DNA of 64,000 nucleotides. Source: Eretmocerus hayati. Lineage: Eukaryota > Arthropoda > Insecta > Hymenoptera > Aphelinidae. The stretch covers positions 59,236,454-59,300,453 of the forward strand of contig CM056742.1 of the NCBI GenBank assembly GCA_029851415.1. The letters are read 5' to 3'. This document shows positions 35,529 through 46,087 of this stretch, one piece after another. Below the pieces are notes generated by a model. It was given only the letters and a program-made list of their open reading frames with translations, was not told the DNA's origin and did not search any database. The translations under genes and the position numbers were made by a program. Position 1 is the stretch's first letter, and every line of letters starts with the position of its first letter.

Positions 35529-36451
35529 ATCAACAATTGAGGGGGTGGGTGGAAAAAGGGCGTAACCGCAATTATGCTCTTCTTCCCGACATCGCTTTTT
35601 CGAGCTCCTATACCAAGATCTACCGGCCCCCCCCCAAAATCCCTTTTTCGTAAGACCCCAAGAACCGTCTGGCAGATAAAAGGGCGTAACCGCCATTACG
35701 CCCTTTCATCTACACGATAAATGGGCGTAAGTGCAATGAATGAATGTTAAAAGGGCGTAACTGCTGTGATAATATTTCAATATCAGGGCTCAATTCTTTA
35801 CTCAGCCCAACGAAATTTGGTACAAGGGCTTAAGTACCTGACTGAGAAGATTTGAAAATGCGTAATAACTCTGTTACAAGGCGTGAGTGAGGCCGGATCT
35901 GGAAAAAGGGCCTCATTACCGAGGAAAAGTTTTATAAAAATGTTTCCTCGGTATCTAACGATGAAAACATGTTGTTTCACTCTCAAATTGAGTGTTTTTA
36001 CCCTTCCCTAGTGGAAAAAATTTCTCACCATCTTCACACGACTGATGGAAGCTTTTCGTGTCCATAGAACCGTGGGGCATGAATCGAACCACCTCCTAGC
36101 AATCAGATATCTTTCATAACATGCACAGGAACACTCTCAGAAAATTTGGAGACGATTGAACTTGATCGCGAGATCTGATTCCACTTATTGTGGGGGAGAG
36201 AGGCCGAAATTTGACCCTGTATTCGAATAAAGGGCGTAATTGTATTTTTTGAAATTGCTGGAAGAAGCTCAAAATCAAATTTCATCCCCTGGCTCGGGTT
36301 GGGCTATTTTGAGAATGCGATCTCCTTCGAAATAAGTCAGCTCAACTTGTCCAATTATGTCCCTAGCGGTTTTTATCAAGTTTTTATTGATTTTCTCAAA
36401 ATGACTGTTTTGCAGTTACGCCCTTTTTCCACCCACCCCCTCTATTGTTAT
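35529..36451. mobile_element. MITE-like element with GGGCGTAA repeats
   Basis: The ends are inverted over ~38 bp, with GAGGGGGTGGGTGG then AAAAAGGGCGTAAC at the left, mirrored at the right end (36,413-36,451). The motif AAGGGCGTAA recurs near 35,560, 35,682, 35,750 and 36,228, and in reverse at the right end, with a further GGGCGTAA near 35,724. Subterminal repeats of this kind often serve as transposase binding sites in non-autonomous DNA transposons. It has no coding capacity; no clean target duplication was found. Confidence 0.6.
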
Positions 36452-37097
36452 TATTCATTTTATCCTTCTGTAACTGATTTTATGTTTGCTCGCATGAGTG
36501 AAAAATATGCGATTTTAATGAGTTTCAATAAATAGTACTTCCCCTGATGATTTTTTGACTGATTCGATGTTTATCCACACATGGATTCGAGAAAAAATAC
36601 GTCATGCTGCAATACCATATTCACCGAGGCAAGATAAGTTTATTCCCTGTTCTCTGTATTATTTTCTCGCTCATATACCTTCTCATCCCGTTAGCTATCT
36701 TTTCCTCCCGTGCACCACATTCTTTCCTTGTGAATTATTTCTTTTCCCGTGCGAAGTATGAATATCACGTTCGTTTGCCCCAAATATCCCGTCAAATCTA
36801 CCGGTCCTCTTATAACTACTCCGAGGAGAATTCGACCGTACACATCAGTTCTCATGAACGATCAATTTTTTGAGGCGTGTGGAATGCAGGATCAGCTAAC
36901 GTTAAATTTTTTATATGAGGCCACTCTTTCGAAGGAACAGGAATATTTGGCAATTTCTGTGTCAAATCTGGAGGCTCAAATGCATTGATACGACAATTGA
37001 AATCGTGATAACGAGGAGACGACATGACGAAACTGACTTCCCCACGAGCGACAACCGTTATTTCGCCATCAGCATCCCAACCCCCAGATTCACGCGT
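36452..37097. other. Unassigned sequence
   Basis: Only short frames are present, none recognisable. Confidence 0.4.
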
Positions 37098-37672
37098 TCA
37101 CGCTGCGACGACAAAATTTTCTCGCTTCGATACAAATGAACATCCTGCACAGGGATCGATAAGCGCTCTAGCCTGAATAGATTCCCCCGATTCTGACTTC
37201 AACACGACAATTGCCGTGGCGAGTAAACGCGTCTGATTCATCGTAGCAGCGTGAACTTGTACTGCCATATTTTGCGTCTGAGACGTGCCAGGCTTCTGAC
37301 AGTTACCTGAATCTTTTCCCTCATTCTGCGGTGGCTGATCCAAATGCAAAAGGGTGTTATGGCGGCCCTTGCACTCCTTGCACTTCATGTTACCTTTGTA
37401 GCATCTATCAACATAGTGACCTGGCTGCGAGCATTGCAAACAACATCGATTCAATTTGCTGAATTTTCGACGTTCCATTACTGACAGCTGAGCAGATTTC
37501 TCGCACTTCAACCTGATACAAGAACCTTTACACATCAAACATACTGGATCTGGCTCACTGTCCGCCTCAGTGTTAGTCACGTGAGCTGTGACGGACTTAG
37601 CTTTCTGAGATGAGTTATTATTTTTACCCGTATTTTTTGTAACAGAATCAGCGCCAATACTACTAGAAGTGT
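37098..37672 (-). pseudogene. BEL/Pao retrotransposon gag-protease remnant
   Basis: Read on the minus strand, the frame carries two zinc knuckles: CLQCSQPGHYVDRC (CX2CX4HX4C) and CKECKGRHNTLLH (CX2CX3HX4H). About 45 residues on is ALIDPCAGCSFVS, which aligns with the aspartic protease motif of BEL/Pao elements (usually ALID-G-S--SFIS), preceded by the typical LLATA-V-. The frame opens after an in-frame stop at ~37,673 without an ATG (the first start-like codon is a GTG at 37,580). It closes just after the protease motif, so no reverse transcriptase or integrase follows. Long terminal repeats were not found. It is a truncated internal fragment. Confidence 0.85.
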
Positions 37673-37673
37673 A

Positions 37674-38228
37674 CTACAATATTTCTTCGGGCGAGGGGAA
37701 TGCCAACATCAGAATATTCTTGCTACAAGATTGGGGAATTTTGTCCGCGAGATCATTCTTAGAGAAAAACAGTCACCAACCAAGAAAAAAATTCACCAAA
37801 AAAGTTCCAGGTTAAACAATAAAAAAAAATGAAGATAGAAAATGAAAGATTTCAAAGGTGGCCGCCCAGGCGTCCGTCAGTTTGGATATTTCCATTCTAC
37901 CGCCCGTACGGCTGCCTGGTCACCCGCCCGGACGCCCACTCATTTTCAGTGGGGGACGGTGAATGACTATTCCATCGAAGCTTCCGATGTCCTTGGAATT
38001 GTATCTGATGATATCTTGCGATTGCTCCTACCATATATTGGAATAGTTACCGATACTCTGATACACCTATGATGAACTCTCCCACTGTAAGAAACATCAC
38101 ATAAGAAGGAATATCTCGGCTAGCCATTCAGTCTTTGCATTCTGTCTCCTTGAATGGCTTCTCGGGAGTTCATTGACCTATCGAAAGGATTCCCGAATGC
38201 TCATCATTATTCGATCTATCTCATCCAG
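37674..38228. other. Unassigned sequence before the Vps34 exons
   Basis: A plus-strand frame at 37,842-38,072 is open but unrecognised. No further kinase exon was identified here. Confidence 0.4.
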
Positions 38229-38673
38229 GGCCACTTTGTTCAAGTCAGCTTTGATGCCATCCAGACTCACTTTTCGCACATCAAATGATGAAGAGTACGT
38301 CGCAATTTTCAAGCACGGCGACGATCTTCGACAAGATCAGCTGATCCTGCAGACCATAGCTTTGATGGACAAATTGTGGAGGAGAGAGAACCTGGACCTC
38401 AAATTAACCCCTTACAGGTCATGATATGAAATTGCTTACATGGGTGCTGATCTTTTTCATTCTACTCCATGATAATAAGATAAGAGGGTCATTGCAGAGT
38501 ACTTGCTACGAGTGTGAGACATGGCTTCTTACAATTCATTGAATCGACGACTGTCGCAGAAGTATTGGCTCACGAGGGTTCCATTTTGAATTTCTTCAGA
38601 AAGTATAATCCTTCAGAGAATGGACCATATGGCGTTGAACCCGAAGTGATGGATACCTATATCAGGAGTTGTG
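38229..38673 (+). CDS. Vps34: Two exons of Vps34, class III PI3-kinase (partial)
   Basis: Vps34 makes phosphatidylinositol 3-phosphate for endosomal sorting and autophagy. Exon A is 38,229-38,417, with an AG acceptor before it and an AG|GT donor after it. Exon B is 38,498-38,673, ending at GTGAGT. The split Arg codon joins in frame. Exon A encodes [15 protein letters not shown] and [13 protein letters not shown], the nucleotide-binding N-lobe/hinge region. Exon B encodes [16 protein letters not shown] and [18 protein letters not shown], diagnostic of class III. One unusual residue is Trp in MDKLWRREN, where Leu is usual. The catalytic loop exon (GDRHLDN) and all upstream exons were not found, so this is either a gene with very long introns or a duplicated fragment. 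Confidence 0.85.
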
Positions 38674-40051
38674 GTGAGTCTCGAATCGATCTTTTCCTAT
38701 TGTGAAGGTGACAGTCTACATGTATCGGATGACTTTGTTGACGAGAATCTTCAACACCAACGGGAATTGAGATGCCCTGAAACGAACATGAACCACACAG
38801 AAACCTCTATCCTCGTGTGGAATCATGCATTGAATAATCTCCTTAGTTGAACATTCTTGACATATGAGTCTCTTCACAGAACTTTCAACATTTGGGTTAC
38901 TGGAAAACATTTTTTTCCTTGTGGCACGCGTCAGGGACCAATCTAGCTGGTGACTAGAATCTCCGAAAGAGGTGAGAGAATACGCGGCTACTGTTCTAAG
39001 GGGATGTTATTTTTTCCACTAATGAAGAACTTATTAAGCCATCTTGAAGACACCGAGTGCACCCTATTGGATCTAGATCTATATGAGAGTTTCCATGGAA
39101 CTTTTAACTATTGACCCTCTGAAATAAAAAAAAAATTTTTTCATCGCACACGTTTGAAATGGGTTTCATGTGATACTTAGACCTCGAAAACACGTGAAAA
39201 AAGTGGTGCCACTCTCTTCCAAGCCGAGGTATCTGGTTCAGAACGACATGTACGGAATTACACACTTGAAACATTCGTGAATCAACTTCAATCGAATAGA
39301 TTCGATTCAAAACATTGTCTAGACGATCGATACGGATTATATTTTGCCTGACTTGACTTTAAGATGAATTTCATCCTCGATTTCTCCGAAATTCGAGGTA
39401 AATTTCCAAAATCGAGTCAAGAGCTATGAGTCTCATTTCAATTTCTAGAATACTCTGTGGACTTATTTTGTTCATATTTTAGCCGTATACTGTGTAAAAA
39501 TCAAGAAAATCGCGATAACATCACATTTGAAGGCTTATTCAGCTTACCATCCGGATTCAAATATTTCTCCTCAGCTTTTCACAGAAATACTGATCGACAA
39601 TTGCAACTCAGAACAGTGCGGTTATATCCCTTCTGTGATGAAGAAAAAGGAGCACAACATTCCAATCCTGTGCTTTACGTTTCCTAAGTATGCCATCAAA
39701 AAATGACCGTTTCGAGAGCCAGTGGCGCGATAACTTTATGAGCTTTGAAGCTTTATAAAATTTGTCCGGATCAACGCACACTCACAAACCAAACGGGATT
39801 CGATTTGTCTTCTTTTTAACTTCGGAAACTCATTGCTTAATTCCCCATTTTGCACAAGGTATTCCATTAATTTCGTAAACAATAGCAAGAGAAAGTTTTC
39901 CCACAATACTCGGTTACATCGATGAATGAGAGCTAATATCATAGCCAAATCAGCGCACACCTCTGAATCAAAGCTTTTCTCAAAATATGAGATTAGTAGA
40001 TGGATATATCATTCCACCGAAGTAGTTGAGGCATAGGTATTTTAGTTACAG
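38674..40051. other. Unassigned sequence
   Basis: The frame at 39,457-39,687 is not recognisable. A segment near 39,060-39,115 is a diverged inverted match to ~48,750-48,880 (AGTTCC-TGGAAACTCTCATAT). I see no gene. Confidence 0.4.
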
Positions 40052-42011
40052 CAGGGTTCCTACTACTCCTTGAAAACCTGGAAATCCTTGAAAATCCTTG
40101 AAATGGGCTCTATCCTCCTTGAAATCCTTGAATCTCCTTGGAATCATCTGTTATCTCCTTGAATTTTGAGAGAGGTACTCCAACATGATACAAATCGAGT
40201 TTGCTTGACGAATAACATATGAGTCATTCTTTTTAATATCGTCAGGTTTTGTGTCGGGGAGTCAGGAATTTTCCTGTAACTTTAGGTCCATGTTGTACAT
40301 GATGAAAGAAGATAGAAAGTCCCGGAAGTCATCCGCGCGAGTTTGGTACCCTATTTTCGTTTTCAGAATTCGTAAAAAATTCAATTTCTCAACTTTTTGG
40401 TTGATTTCTCGCCAGTGTAGAATCCGATAAAAAAAGTATCCAAGACACATATTTCGATGTAAAATGAGCTGAATTTTACGAAAAATAGTATATTACGCAA
40501 CAAGTGCGAGAAGGTCAATTTCCGCACAAGTTGCCAAACGAGTGCGAGAAGTTTCGAAGTGTGCGTGAATGTTACTTCTCGCGCGAGTTGGCAACGTCTG
40601 CGGAAACTTCTCGCACGTGTTGCGTATACTATTTTTTGCAACTGTGCGCGAAGTTGTAATTAAATGCACCACTGTCCGAGCAAGATCATCTTGAGAACGA
40701 AGTTTTCAAGAAAGGCGAAATTCAGAGGGATGACGTGACATCATATTTTGGAACTGTGCGTAAATGAAAATGCATTTGAGCGAGAAGTTACATTTACGCA
40801 CACTTCACCAGTGCGTAAATGTAAAACTGTGCGAGAAGTCATTCACGCATTACTTCTCGCACTGTAAATAATGAAGAGAAGTCTCATTTTTTTACAACTT
40901 TGCGCACACAGTTGCAAAAAATACCCTCAGGTCCGTCAAACGTAAACATAACCTCAAAAAAGTGGTTTTTTCAGAAAACTTCGGGTTTGAAGCCTTAAGC
41001 CCTATTTTATCTAAAATTTGATATTTTCATCGGACTTCTCGCCAAATTTTACGTCGAAAACCGTTTTCCAAAAGTTGGACTGAGGATGGGTTTGGCCACC
41101 ATAATAATAACTTTAGTAGCAGGATCGTAAAACCTTCTACGCTCCCGTGGCCATTTTTAACCCGCACAGTAACTTCATGGTATCTTACGTATTTTGACCT
41201 GCTGAATCGATTTATCAAGGTGATCAGCTCGAATTCCTGTGACGTAATTAGTTCTCAATAATTTTTAATGGAAAACTAGGGGTTTTTGATAACATCTTGG
41301 AAAATATGCATTTTCCGGGCAAAACACTTCGGAATAAAGTTGTCGAGCACAGAGTTCCCCACAGAAAAGGTCCTTACAATTTTCCCGGGAAACCCAGTCC
41401 TTAGCCTGTAAACGCGTGAAAAGCGTCTGGCGCGGCCAACAAGGGGCTTATTTGGGCGGGGATCGCTTCGCCCCTTGATCGGATGTAGATTTCGATCCGG
41501 TGACTTCGTTGAAGAGTAACCAAGTGCATTTCAAAGAAGATTAAGTCCACTCTATGCTGGTATCGATTGGATTGCATGAAGTTCAGAAATCTCCAATTCC
41601 CCAGCGGAAGAGTGCAAAAATCGAGCCCAGGTATACATAGAGTCTTCGAATCAACTTTTGAATGCTATATGGTGTCAATTATCGTTATTATAAACAAATT
41701 TTCCCTCCTATACCGAAAACTTCCACGGAAAATTCACAGACTTTCAGCATTGCCAATGCGCAAGTAGAGTCAAAGAAATGAAGGTATGACATTTTGACTA
41801 TGCCAAAATACTCCATTTTCCATGAATTTCTAGAACCATAGTAAATTTTCCTCGGAAAGCTCGGCGGTACTCGCCTATGGAGAGGATGATCTTACTCTTA
41901 AATATGAGATCCACCTTTCTCAAGGCCTTTCTTCGGTTTCATTAATTGCGCATTGGCAATGCTGAATGTCTGTGAATTTTCTGTGGAAATTGTCGGCAGG
42001 AGGGAAAATTC

Positions 42012-42017
42012 GTTCAT
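42012..42017. other. Target site duplication GTTCAT, left copy
   Basis: The six bases immediately before the left terminal inverted repeat are identical to 48,122-48,127. The mirrored arm of the surrounding palindrome has the same site only once, uninterrupted (reverse complement near 41,690-41,695, GTTTAT), which supports this being a duplication made on insertion. Confidence 0.85.
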
Positions 42018-42556
42018 AGTAGTGGAGCTAGGGGGGTACGGCCTCAACGGGGGACCCCCTAGGGAGGGTACGGCCTCACCGGGTACGGCCTCAACGGGGA
42101 GCCCCCTAGGGAGGGTACGGCCTCACCGGGTACGGCCTCAACGGGGAGCCCCTAGGGAGGGTACGGCCTCAACGGGAAGCCCCTAGGGAGGGTACGGCCT
42201 CACCGGGGAGCTATGGGGGTATGGCCTCATCTCCATGTATGGGGGTACGGCCTCATCTCCATGTATGCTGGCCTCATTCCTATGTATGCTTGTTCTGCCT
42301 CACCGAGGAGCCCCCCCCCCAATCGAATCCCCCCCATGGCACTCCTGGCCCACTGGTCCTTTGTTGTGCTCAATGTTTCAAGCATACCCGGTTTTAAATA
42401 TCATGATGTACAATTACGCGAGTGTAGTTTTAAATATCATGATGTACAATTACGCGAGTGTAGTGCTAAAAATCACCACCAGATGGCGTCTCGTGGCTCA
42501 AACATCGAAGAGAAGTGAGTGGGGCCTCGCATTTTTTTTTTTTTTTTTTTTTTTTT
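42018..42556 (+). repeat. Left terminal inverted repeat (~539 bp)
   Basis: It matches 47,582-48,121 in reverse complement. The outer ~240 bp are themselves built of repeated GGGTACGGCCTCA motifs with CCCCTAGGG spacers. A 37-bp direct duplication around ATCATGATGTACAATTACGC lies near 42,393-42,465. The inner edge is a run of ~25 T. Confidence 0.92.
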
Positions 42557-43190
42557 GCGGTATTCGTGCGGTATACGTCTATCCCGCGCGGTATTCGTGC
42601 GGTATACGTCTATCCCGCGCGGTATTCGTGCGGTATACGTCTATCCCGCGCGGTATTCGTGCGGTATACGTCTATCCCGCGCGGTATTCGTACGGTATAC
42701 GTCTATCCCGCGCGGTATTCGTGCGGTATACGTCTATTCCGCGCGGTATTCGTGCGGTATACGTCTATCCCGCGCGGTATACGTCTATCCCGCGCGGTAT
42801 TCGTGCGGTATACGTCTATCCCGCGCGGTATTCGTGCGGTATACGTCTATCCCGCGCGGTATTCGTGCGGTATACGTCTATCCCGCGCGGTATTCGTGCG
42901 GTATACGTCTATCCCGCGCGGTATTCGTGCGGTATACGTCTATCCCGCGCGGTATTCGTACGGTATACGTCTATCCCGCGCGGTATTTGTGCGGTATACG
43001 TCTATCCCGCGCGGTATTCGTGCGGTATACGTCTATCCCGCGCGGTATTCGTGCGGTATACGTCTATCCCGCGCGGTATACGTCTATCCCGCGCGGTATT
43101 CGTGCGGTATACGTCTATCCCGCGCGGTATACGTCTATCCCGCGCGGTATTCGTGCGGTATACGTCTATCCCGCGCGGTATTCGTGCGGT
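42557..43190 (+). repeat. 31-bp iteron array, left
   Basis: About twenty units of the form GCGGTATTCGT plus GCGGTATACGTCTATCCCGC, with occasional 20-bp short units that lack the first part. The unit holds the palindromes CCGCGCGG and GTATAC. Because 31 is not a multiple of three and the unit has no stops, long frames run through the array in several frames. These are not genes. The array directly abuts the left TIR and ends at GCGGTCTCATG. Confidence 0.95.
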
Positions 43191-43243
43191 CTCATGTGGT
43201 CTTGCGGCACCGGGCTCTTCTTAGCTCATATCCAGGCTCTGAA

Positions 43244-44503
43244 TCATCTCCCAGAATCATATTTGGACCAATAGTATTTTCCGGCGTAAGCCCTCTTCTT
43301 GATTCCTCGCACATACTTGATCGTTCTGGGTAAGGTCTCGTACGATGGCAGTCCCAATCGTCCGAATGTTCGACGGGCAACTTCATCCCATGATTCCCTA
43401 GGCCTCTCATCTCTCTCATCCGAGCGATCATTGTAGTGCGAAGTTTCCCACGCATCTGCCTGAGGCAATGGGAATCCCAATAATGTAGGAGGAGGCAATC
43501 CAAGTCTTGCAGATCTCCCCCTTTCATAATCATTCGTCGAGCATCTGTCAAAGTCCAGTCCTCCATTATCGTAAGACTGTTCTACCAGTTCCTGAGTAGA
43601 AGCATTGTGAACAGTATTGTACGGATTACTGTTACTTGATTCTGAGTCGATATCTGAGTAGGATGACAGATGTGAGTTTGACTCAAATGATGCATTGCTA
43701 TCACATGATCCTGAGTCAATATCCGGATCGAATGATCGACTGCTGTGGTATGAATTTGAACCAAATGATGCATTGCTGTGATATGAATCAGATGATCCCG
43801 AATCAACAGATCTCTCTCTGTGACATGATCCAGACTCAAAATCAGCTTCTGGAGCTCTCGAACTGTCACTCCGTGCATGAAACCGGGGACTGCTGAATGT
43901 TGGTTCCCCACTAGTTTCCTTGTTTGGAATAGAATTCTGCTTACTGGTTGGAGGAATAATAATGTTACCCTGAATTGCTCTCTGTTTCACTGAATCACTA
44001 TGATTTGTCCGCTCTCTGTCATTATCTCCCAGATCACCATGGTTTTCATCCAAGGATGGATGACTTCTGATACAAGGCTGCATCGAAGGAGCCACGGGAT
44101 GATTGTGAGGATTACTAATACTGACTAAATTCATTCCATGAGTAAGTGCTGTACTCGGGCACCGATTGGTTTTATAGTAATCGACGCACTTCCACCGCAC
44201 TGTACCGTTACGATTGGTTTTCTCTCGGATAAAATGTTTGCCATCTACAACGAGTTGTTCCTTACCAAGACGGTTTCTGATAAATTTCATCGACCCATTC
44301 AATGAACTAGGAGGAGCAGTTTCTTCTGATGTATTTGATCCGTACACCTCCAAGTTTTCTCTTCGAGAACCGTCCTGATTTCTCTGCAACTCTTGATCTG
44401 TCTCTAGGTTCCCTCCGTGTGAAGACTGCTCACGCAGGAGCTCCAGTTTCTTCTTTACTGCCATAGCAGCTCGCTCCAAGGCTTCCTCAAAATTTTCACC
44501 CAT
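43244..44503 (-). CDS. FLYWCH zinc-finger protein (419 aa)
   Basis: The FLYWCH fold binds DNA and occurs in transposase N-termini and chromatin proteins. Residues 1-35 are a basic/acidic helical start. Residues ~82-137 form the FLYWCH domain: LVVDGKHF, then VRWKCVDYY (Trp104, Cys106), Cys115, and HNH near His133/His135 as zinc ligands. The middle (~140-330) is Ser/Asp/Asn-rich and probably disordered. The C-terminus holds two GRLGLP/ARLGLP motifs and a Tyr/Lys/Arg-rich tail. I chose the ATG at 44,503 because the upstream extension begins with TTG and a TATA box (TATAAATA, 44,557-44,564) lies just ahead. A role as a site-recognition or regulatory protein for the iterons or TIRs is inference. 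Confidence 0.85.
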   Translation of the reverse strand: MGENFEEALERAAMAVKKKLELLREQSSHGGNLETDQELQRNQDGSRRENLEVYGSNTSEETAPPSSLNGSMKFIRNRLGKEQLVVDGKHFIREKTNRNGTVRWKCVDYYKTNRCPSTALTHGMNLVSISNPHNHPVAPSMQPCIRSHPSLDENHGDLGDNDRERTNHSDSVKQRAIQGNIIIPPTSKQNSIPNKETSGEPTFSSPRFHARSDSSRAPEADFESGSCHRERSVDSGSSDSYHSNASFGSNSYHSSRSFDPDIDSGSCDSNASFESNSHLSSYSDIDSESSNSNPYNTVHNASTQELVEQSYDNGGLDFDRCSTNDYERGRSARLGLPPPTLLGFPLPQADAWETSHYNDRSDERDERPRESWDEVARRTFGRLGLPSYETLPRTIKYVRGIKKRAYAGKYYWSKYDSGR

Positions 44504-44556
44504 GTTGACTGGTTTGATGTTCAAGGAATAGTGTCTCTGTCATCGTTATCGTCTGT

Positions 44557-44564
44557 ATTTATAG
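44557..44564 (-). promoter_or_regulatory. TATA box of the FLYWCH gene
   Basis: TATAAATA on the minus strand, with its 5' base 61 nt before the ATG. It lies in the 86-bp gap between the stop of the DUF8207-like gene and this gene's start. Confidence 0.6.
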
Positions 44565-44589
44565 TCAGTCTCCTTCACGAACTCAAGGG

Positions 44590-45420
44590 TCAATAGATAT
44601 AACCAGCCATGTGTAAGGATTCCAAGATAGCTCTTATCTCATCATCATGATCTTGATTCCCAGCACCTCTATCATTCATTAGAATCTGAAGTTTTCTAAC
44701 TAATTGGTTAGGGTTATCCCAGTATATCTCCGTAGTCCTACTTGCGAGTGATCCACTAATTTTTCTCGGACCAAATAGCGGTTCGATGATGTTCTTGAAT
44801 TTTCGACTCTTGCTTCTGCGGAGTTCACCATCATGAAGAAATCTCTTTCGATGAACATGTGATACGTTCAAAATTTTCTGGTAATTCACAATGTCTTCTT
44901 CAGTTATCACTTTCTCATTTGGAACTCTTTTGAAGATCAACTCTAGTAGACCAGTGGTGTTTGGGAATCGCTGATTATCAACTAAGATGTGGTCGTTCAT
45001 AAGTTGTACTCGTGATTTACCGATTCCCAGGAAGTTACCATTTTTTCTGACTCCGTACAATTTATCCAGATTCATATCGTCTCTTCTAAGGCTTGCCAAG
45101 TAGTCCTCAGGCTCGCTGACTTCATCGTCAGCTGTTTCGAATGAGGTAGCCGATTGACTCTCGTCTGAAATGGTGTCATTCATCATGGTCTCATCGATTT
45201 TAGGTGATTCTCTAACGGTTTCGCCTGATTCCCTCTTTTGGGTTGTCTCTTGGTAGGCTAGAATTTTCTCTAGCGGATCTGTGATAGGTTTGAATGTGTC
45301 TCTCATGTTCTTTTCAAACTCAGCTTGTTGTCGTTTTACCAACGCATACTTGCGTTTCAGAGCCTTTCTAGCTCTCATGAGCTTGACTAATGTATCTCTT
45401 TGATTGAGAAAGTCCTCCAT
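44590..45420 (-). CDS. DUF8207-like protein (276 aa)
   Basis: Residues ~5-60 form a basic coiled coil (LVKLMRARKALKRKYALVKR). Residues ~60-110 are acidic and Ser/Thr-rich. Residues ~115-200 hold a conserved-looking core: LDKLYGVRK, then TTGLLELIFKR and ITEEDIVNYQKIL. The last ~45 residues read DNPNQLVRKLQILMNDRGAG and a helical EIRAILESLHMAGYI. From memory this core and tail match the arthropod proteins annotated as DUF8207, often seen next to mobile or viral genes; I could not verify this. The frame is open far upstream through the iteron array, but the ATG at 45,420 follows a TATA box by 40 nt, so translation should start there. Function is unknown; an assembly or structural role would fit the coiled coil. 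Confidence 0.8.
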   Translation of the reverse strand: MEDFLNQRDTLVKLMRARKALKRKYALVKRQQAEFEKNMRDTFKPITDPLEKILAYQETTQKRESGETVRESPKIDETMMNDTISDESQSATSFETADDEVSEPEDYLASLRRDDMNLDKLYGVRKNGNFLGIGKSRVQLMNDHILVDNQRFPNTTGLLELIFKRVPNEKVITEEDIVNYQKILNVSHVHRKRFLHDGELRRSKSRKFKNIIEPLFGPRKISGSLASRTTEIYWDNPNQLVRKLQILMNDRGAGNQDHDDEIRAILESLHMAGYIY

Positions 45421-45453
45421 GTCTACAGTTTGATGCCCTGTGAGAAGTGCCCA

Positions 45454-45460
45454 TTTTATA
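45454..45460 (-). promoter_or_regulatory. TATA box of the DUF8207-like gene
   Basis: TATAAAA on the minus strand, 40 nt before the ATG at 45,420. It decides the start: the longer upstream frame would lie outside the transcript. Confidence 0.7.
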
Positions 45461-45525
45461 GCCAGAGCGCGGACCACGCAGAGAGTCTGAAAAAGAGTTT
45501 TTATACAGCACGAAGACCGGACATG

Positions 45526-45915
45526 AGACCGCACGAATACCGCGCGGGATAGACGTATACCGCACGAATACCGCGCGGGATAGACGTATACCGCGCGGGA
45601 TAGACGTATACCGCGCGGGATAGACGTATACCGCGCGGGATAGACGTATACCGCACGAATACCACGCGGGATAGACGTATACCGCACGAATACCGCGCGG
45701 GATAGACGTATACCGCACGAATACCGCGCGGGATAGACGTATACCGCGCGGGATAGACGTATACCGCACGAATACCGCGCGGGATAGACGTATACCGCAC
45801 GAATACCGCGCGGGATAGACGTATACCGCACGAATACCGCGCGGGATAGACGTATACCGCACGAATACCGCGCGGGATAGACGTATACCGCACGAATACC
45901 GCGCGGGATAGACGT
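45526..45915 (-). repeat. 31-bp iteron array, right, opposite orientation
   Basis: About fourteen units of the same sequence as the left array but on the other strand, with the same 31-bp and 20-bp unit forms. The inner flank GCGGTCTCATG is shared with the left array, so the segment 43,191-45,525 is bracketed by inverted arrays. One unit carries a single-base variant (GGTATTCGTG to GGTATTCGTG with CGTGGTATT, near 45,660). Confidence 0.93.
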
Positions 45916-46045
45916 GGACTGATGATGGCGTCTCAGTAACGTTGCCAGGGTCTGGATGTCGAGATGCCAGAACTGAATGATTCACAGTCATACACCATTC
46001 TGGCACTTTTGAGCATGCGTGGCAATGAATCGGTGCGCGGAAGCA

Positions 46046-46053
46046 TATAAAAA
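46046..46053 (+). promoter_or_regulatory. TATA box of the first CxxC paralog
   Basis: TATAAAAA, 42 nt before the ATG at 46,088. It lies downstream of two earlier in-frame start candidates (46,019 and 46,025), which therefore should not be used. Confidence 0.7.
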
Positions 46054-46087
46054 GCTCAGCCACTGTGTCATTTGCCATTGCACTACC

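Noticed and set aside
40044..40051. Clean 8-bp target duplication for the hAT-like element
   Set aside because: Flanks share only TACAG in shifted register with the right side; not an exact duplication.
42557..43190. CRISPR-like array
   Set aside because: Units are contiguous with no unique spacers, inside a eukaryotic mobile element.
42515..43333. Tyr/Arg-rich frames of 250-330 codons through the left iteron array
   Set aside because: A stop-free 31-bp unit cycles through all frames; three overlapping frames give the same peptide pattern. They begin inside the TIR and have no domain.
45421..45831. N-terminal extension of the DUF8207-like frame through the right iteron array
   Set aside because: The TATA box at 45,454-45,460 lies inside it, and the extension is only translated repeat.
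46019..46087. Upstream in-frame starts (GTG 46,019 and ATG 46,025) for CxxC paralog 1
   Set aside because: A TATA box at 46,046 lies downstream of them, and the paralog aligns from the ATG at 46,088.
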